Origin: Balneola sp.
GTDB taxonomy: Bacteria; Bacteroidota; Rhodothermia; Balneolales; Balneolaceae
Direction of reading: 5' to 3'
NCBI GenBank assembly: GCA_017643645.1
Contig: JAEPNB010000005.1
Span: 124,001-188,000 of the forward strand
DNA: 64,000 bases
Shown: positions 61,518 through 64,000 of the stretch, piece by piece
Numbering within the stretch: position 1 is the stretch's first letter
Layout: every line of letters begins with the position of its first letter
Notes under the pieces: model-generated
Told to the model about the DNA's origin: nothing
The model's input: the letters and a program-made list of their open reading frames with translations, nothing else
The model's database searches: none
Program-made: the position numbers and the translations under genes

Positions 61518-61529
61518 ATGTAATTACAT
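61518..61529. promoter_or_regulatory. Palindrome upstream of mazE, possible operator
   Basis: ATGTAATTACAT is a perfect 12-bp palindrome 32 nt upstream of the mazE start. MazE usually represses its own promoter through such sites. AT content makes chance possible. Confidence 0.4.
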
Positions 61530-61573
61530 GGCAAAAATTTTGAATTTATCCTGAATTTTTGATTTCATGTTAT

Positions 61574-61891
61574 ATGAAACGCCCAAAAGGAATTGACAAA
61601 TCTGTTATTCAAAAGATCACTAAACTTGGTGGTGATCTTGACAGAAAGCGTCATGTAGACTTTTTTATGTATTTTCCCACCGAAATTGATGCGGTAAATG
61701 CTGAGGTTGAACTAATAAACCTTCAGTTTGAAACATTCGTAAATAAATCACCTTTTGATAATAAGTGGTGTTGTAATGCTTCTAAAAATATGATTGTTTC
61801 CTCTGAAAGATTAGAAGACATTGGAGATTGGTTGGAGAAACTTGCTGAAAAAAATAATGGAAATTATGATGGATGGGGAACTGAAGTTTGA
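61574..61891 (+). CDS. RraB-like ribonuclease E inhibitor family protein
   Basis: The start ATG at 61574 is preferred over an in-frame TTG 15 nt upstream. The 105-residue product has GGDLDRKRHVDFFMYFPTE and ends GNYDGWGTEV, the RraB pattern. In gammaproteobacteria RraB binds RNase E; no target is visible here. It is divergent from mazE. Confidence 0.8.
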   Translation: MKRPKGIDKSVIQKITKLGGDLDRKRHVDFFMYFPTEIDAVNAEVELINLQFETFVNKSPFDNKWCCNASKNMIVSSERLEDIGDWLEKLAEKNNGNYDGWGTEV

Positions 61892-61931
61892 TTTCCCTAT
61901 TTTTGATGCTTTCTAAAAACAATCCATCTAA

Positions 61932-63167
61932 ATGAACATTTACGCCATAATTATCCTCGTAACCATTGCGGTGGATTTTATACTTGACCTGGTTTCCAAT
62001 TATCTGAATCTGAAATCATTATCCAAAGAATTGCCCAATGAATTTGAAGGCGTTTATGACGAAGAAACCTATGCCAAGTCACAGGAATATACCAAAACCC
62101 AAACTCGATTCGGATTTATAACCGGTGGCTTTGATCTTGTTGTGCTTCTCTATTTCTGGTTTTCAGGTGGATTTAATTGGCTGGATGATATTGTACGAGC
62201 CTGGGGTTTTGGAGAACTGGTCACCGGATTGCTTTATATCGCTGTATTGATGGTTGCCAAGTCATTGATCTCGCTTCCATTCAGTATTTATTCCACTTTT
62301 GTGATTGAAGAACGATTTGGCTTCAACAAAACCACACCAAAAACCTTTGTTTTAGATCTGATTAAAGGATTAGGGCTTGGGCTATTGATCGGAATGCCTT
62401 TACTTGCAGGAATTCTTGCTTTCTTTATGTACACAGGTGATCTGGCTTGGCTTTATGCATGGATTGCTATCACTCTTTTTTCTTTGGTGATGCAATATGT
62501 GGCCCCAACCTGGATCATGCCCTTGTTTAATAAATTTACTCCGCTTGAAGAAGGCGAGCTACGCACAGCTATCGAAGAATACACCGATAAAGTTGACTTT
62601 CCGCTACAAGGCTTATTTGTGATAGATGGTTCAAAGCGTTCAAGTAAATCCAATGCTTTCTTTACCGGATTTGGGAAAAATAAGCGTATAGCTCTGTATG
62701 ACACTTTGATCGAAAATCATACCAATGACGAGTTAGTTGCTGTACTTGCTCACGAAATTGGTCATTACAAAAAGAAGCACATTATTAAAGGGATGATCAC
62801 GAGTGTAGTTCAAACGGGAGTTATGCTGTTTGTGCTTTCTATTTTCTTGCAAGCCGAAGGATTATTTGATGCTTTTTATATGGATGAAATGTCTGTTTAT
62901 GCCGGACTCATTTTCTTCGGAATGTTGTACGCCCCAATTGATATGATCTTGTCCGTATTTATGCAGATATCCTCAAGAAAACACGAATACGAAGCCGATG
63001 AATTTGCCGCTACCACAACCGGAAAACCTGAAGACATGATCGCTACACTGAAGAAGTTATCGAAAGACAATCTTTCTAATTTAACTCCACATCCTTTTTA
63101 TGTATTCTTGAATTATTCGCACCCTCCGGCATTACAACGTATTAAAGCAATAAGAGAAATTAAATGA
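61932..63167 (+). CDS. M48-family CAAX protease/Ste24-like metallopeptidase
   Basis: The 411-residue product has several membrane segments, the zinc motif HEIGHYKKKH and a downstream EYEADEF Glu ligand. It resembles CAAX prenyl protease 1 in length and layout. In bacteria its role is likely membrane-protein quality control. It starts 40 nt after the RraB-like gene. Confidence 0.92.
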   Translation: MNIYAIIILVTIAVDFILDLVSNYLNLKSLSKELPNEFEGVYDEETYAKSQEYTKTQTRFGFITGGFDLVVLLYFWFSGGFNWLDDIVRAWGFGELVTGLLYIAVLMVAKSLISLPFSIYSTFVIEERFGFNKTTPKTFVLDLIKGLGLGLLIGMPLLAGILAFFMYTGDLAWLYAWIAITLFSLVMQYVAPTWIMPLFNKFTPLEEGELRTAIEEYTDKVDFPLQGLFVIDGSKRSSKSNAFFTGFGKNKRIALYDTLIENHTNDELVAVLAHEIGHYKKKHIIKGMITSVVQTGVMLFVLSIFLQAEGLFDAFYMDEMSVYAGLIFFGMLYAPIDMILSVFMQISSRKHEYEADEFAATTTGKPEDMIATLKKLSKDNLSNLTPHPFYVFLNYSHPPALQRIKAIREIK

Positions 63168-63206
63168 TAGTTTATTATATTATTTCAGTTAATTAAGCGA
63201 AAGATC

Positions 63207-63389
63207 ATGGTTCAAATAATAAAGAAATCAGATTCGGTAAAATCTTCAAAGAAAAGGCTAGTCAAAAAAAAGCTCACTCCAGAGAATGAATTTGATGCTA
63301 AAAAATTTTGCGGGATAATAAACTGGGATATTGACGGAACAGAATACCAGAGAGAAGCTAGAAAAGATCGTATTGAAACTGCTCGTTGA
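63207..63389 (+). CDS. VapB-like antitoxin of the PIN pair
   Basis: The 60-residue product is basic at the N-terminus and has DAKKFCGIINWDIDGTEYQ, then REARKDR, a pattern I know from small antitoxins next to PIN toxins in Bacteroidota. It overlaps the PIN gene by 17 bp, which supports the pairing. Confidence 0.65.
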   Translation: MVQIIKKSDSVKSSKKRLVKKKLTPENEFDAKKFCGIINWDIDGTEYQREARKDRIETAR

Positions 63390-63736
63390 TACAAATATTA
63401 TTATTTATCATGCAAACGGTGATCAAACTCTTTCAAATTATTTAGACAAGAATCACATACATGTATCAGTTTTTTCAGAAATGGAACTTCTTTCATATTC
63501 TAAAATTACTGTTCAAGAAGAAAAACTTCTTAAGGAATATTTGAATGCAGTTACAATTATTGGATTTACAGATCAGCTTAAGAATAGAGCCATTGAATTA
63601 CGCCGAAAATTTAATTTAAAGTTACTTGACGCAATAATTGCAGCAACTATCTTTAGAATATGGCTATACCTTTTTCACAGCAGATGAAGACTTTAGAAAA
63701 ATAGATAATTTCGATTTTGTGTTGTATAAACGATGA
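63373..63736 (+). pseudogene. PIN-domain (VapC-like) toxin, frameshifted
   Basis: The TTG at 63373 gives MKLLVDTNIIIYHANGD, the usual PIN start (Asp in VDTN). It continues with FSEMELLSYS and KLLDAIIAAT, supplying the next acidic residues. The frame then runs to a stop at 63685-63687. One base out of register the sequence continues GYTFFTADEDFRKIDNF, DFVLYKR and TGA at 63734-63736, the normal PIN ending with the fourth acid. A 1-nt loss (or 2-nt gain) near 63650-63660 explains this. The stop overlaps the next ATG by 4 bp. Confidence 0.75.
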
Positions 63737-64000
63737 CTAAGAACAAAAACATAGAAACCATCGCCATTCACGGATCTCTGGATCATTCTTCGGGATCAAG
63801 GTCCGTAGTTCCTCCAATAGAAGTTTCAACAAATTTTGAACACTCTGTAGCCGGACATCAGGATGGAGATTATCTATATACAAGACACAGTAACCCAAAC
63901 CGACTGCAACTGGAAAAAGTCCTCGCAGACTTAGAAGGTGGAGAAGTTTGTGCTGCTTTTTCGTCCGGTATGGCAGCTATCGGAAGTGTATTTCAGGCAA
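63733..64000 (+). CDS. Cys/Met-metabolism PLP enzyme (trans-sulfuration), 3-prime truncated
   Basis: The visible 89 residues begin MTKNKNIETIAIHGSLDHSS and include VVPPIEVSTNFEH, YTRHSNPNR and AAFSSGMAAI, the N-terminal pattern of cystathionine gamma-synthase/lyase and O-acetylhomoserine sulfhydrylase enzymes. Which reaction it catalyses cannot be told from this part. It runs off the window. Its ATG overlaps the PIN toxin stop. Confidence 0.88.
   Translation, partial: MTKNKNIETIAIHGSLDHSSGSRSVVPPIEVSTNFEHSVAGHQDGDYLYTRHSNPNRLQLEKVLADLEGGEVCAAFSSGMAAIGSVFQA

Overview
The window reads as chromosomal DNA of a Bacteroidota/Balneolota-type (FCB group) bacterium, most likely a marine Balneolales relative. 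Signs of this are a PorX-type T9SS regulator plus a protein with a type IX C-terminal sorting domain, several TAnnTTTG-type promoter elements, a serine palmitoyltransferase-like enzyme of the Bacteroidota kind, many short lipoproteins, a small (about 98 nt) SRP RNA, and moderately AT-rich coding DNA. This placement is inferred from gene content only. About sixty protein genes, one tRNA (Arg, UCG) and one SRP RNA are packed on both strands. No gene-free stretch exceeds 300 bases. No rRNA, CRISPR array, prophage or integrase gene was seen.

Layout. 1-12 kb: truncated CHASE2 adenylate cyclase, SRP RNA, YpdA-type reductase, YheT hydrolase, a stand-alone HsdR-N nuclease-like protein, a DksA-like protein without zinc cysteines, a dihaem cytochrome, a zinc alcohol dehydrogenase, prfC, a lipoprotein metalloprotease, a GNAT and a lytic transglycosylase. 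12-20.7 kb: an AT-rich DUF4365-like protein, then a lipoate/phospholipid run (lpdA, lipB, lipA, plsY, gpsA) followed by an AlbA_2 regulator and an A-type Fe-S carrier. 20.7-27.4 kb: comEC, xseB, dxs, a lipoprotein, queA, tRNA-Arg and a decayed LytTR gene end. 27.5-33.4 kb: an acidic protein, punA, a yggS/two small membrane proteins/divIVA cluster, a Nif3-like gene, and a coiled-coil protein whose zinc ribbon has lost its cysteines. 33.4-42.4 kb: pnuC, an AT-rich lipoprotein, a comEA-porX-tsaE operon, a hydrolase, a CheY-like protein, a DMT transporter and the serine palmitoyltransferase-like gene. 42.5-50 kb: a choice-of-anchor-B lipoprotein, the TIGR03546/TIGR03545-like pair, and a 1201-residue secreted exonuclease/phosphatase-fold protein with three PKD-lamin-tail modules and a sorting domain. 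50-54.7 kb: a TlpA protein, a broken RAYT transposase with an internal palindrome, and a lipoprotein cassette flanked by copies of the tail of the neighbouring reductase gene. 52.9-60.1 kb: a redox/electrophile cluster (cNMP-binding histidine kinase, response regulator-reductase fusion, DsbA-like protein, Kef-type antiporter, MhqD- and MhqO-like enzymes). 60-64 kb: RluA, MazEF, RraB-like, an M48 protease, a VapBC-like pair with a frameshifted toxin, and the start of a trans-sulfuration enzyme.

The most noteworthy points are these. (1) The cluster at 52.9-60.1 kb looks like a combined sensing and detoxification locus for quinones or electrophiles, with a perfect 18-bp palindrome in the mhqO promoter. 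(2) The lipoprotein cassette at 51.9-53.0 kb is flanked by about 88-bp direct repeats that restore the 3-prime end of the reductase gene. (3) The RAYT gene carries an in-frame REP-like palindrome and a nonsense codon. (4) The yggS-(TM)-(TM)-divIVA order recalls the Gram-positive division cluster. (5) Several proteins keep their fold but lack signature cysteines: DksA-like, zinc ribbon, reductase, DsbA-like. (6) The DUF4365-like protein is a candidate stand-alone defence nuclease. Nothing here can be called a proven new system from sequence alone.
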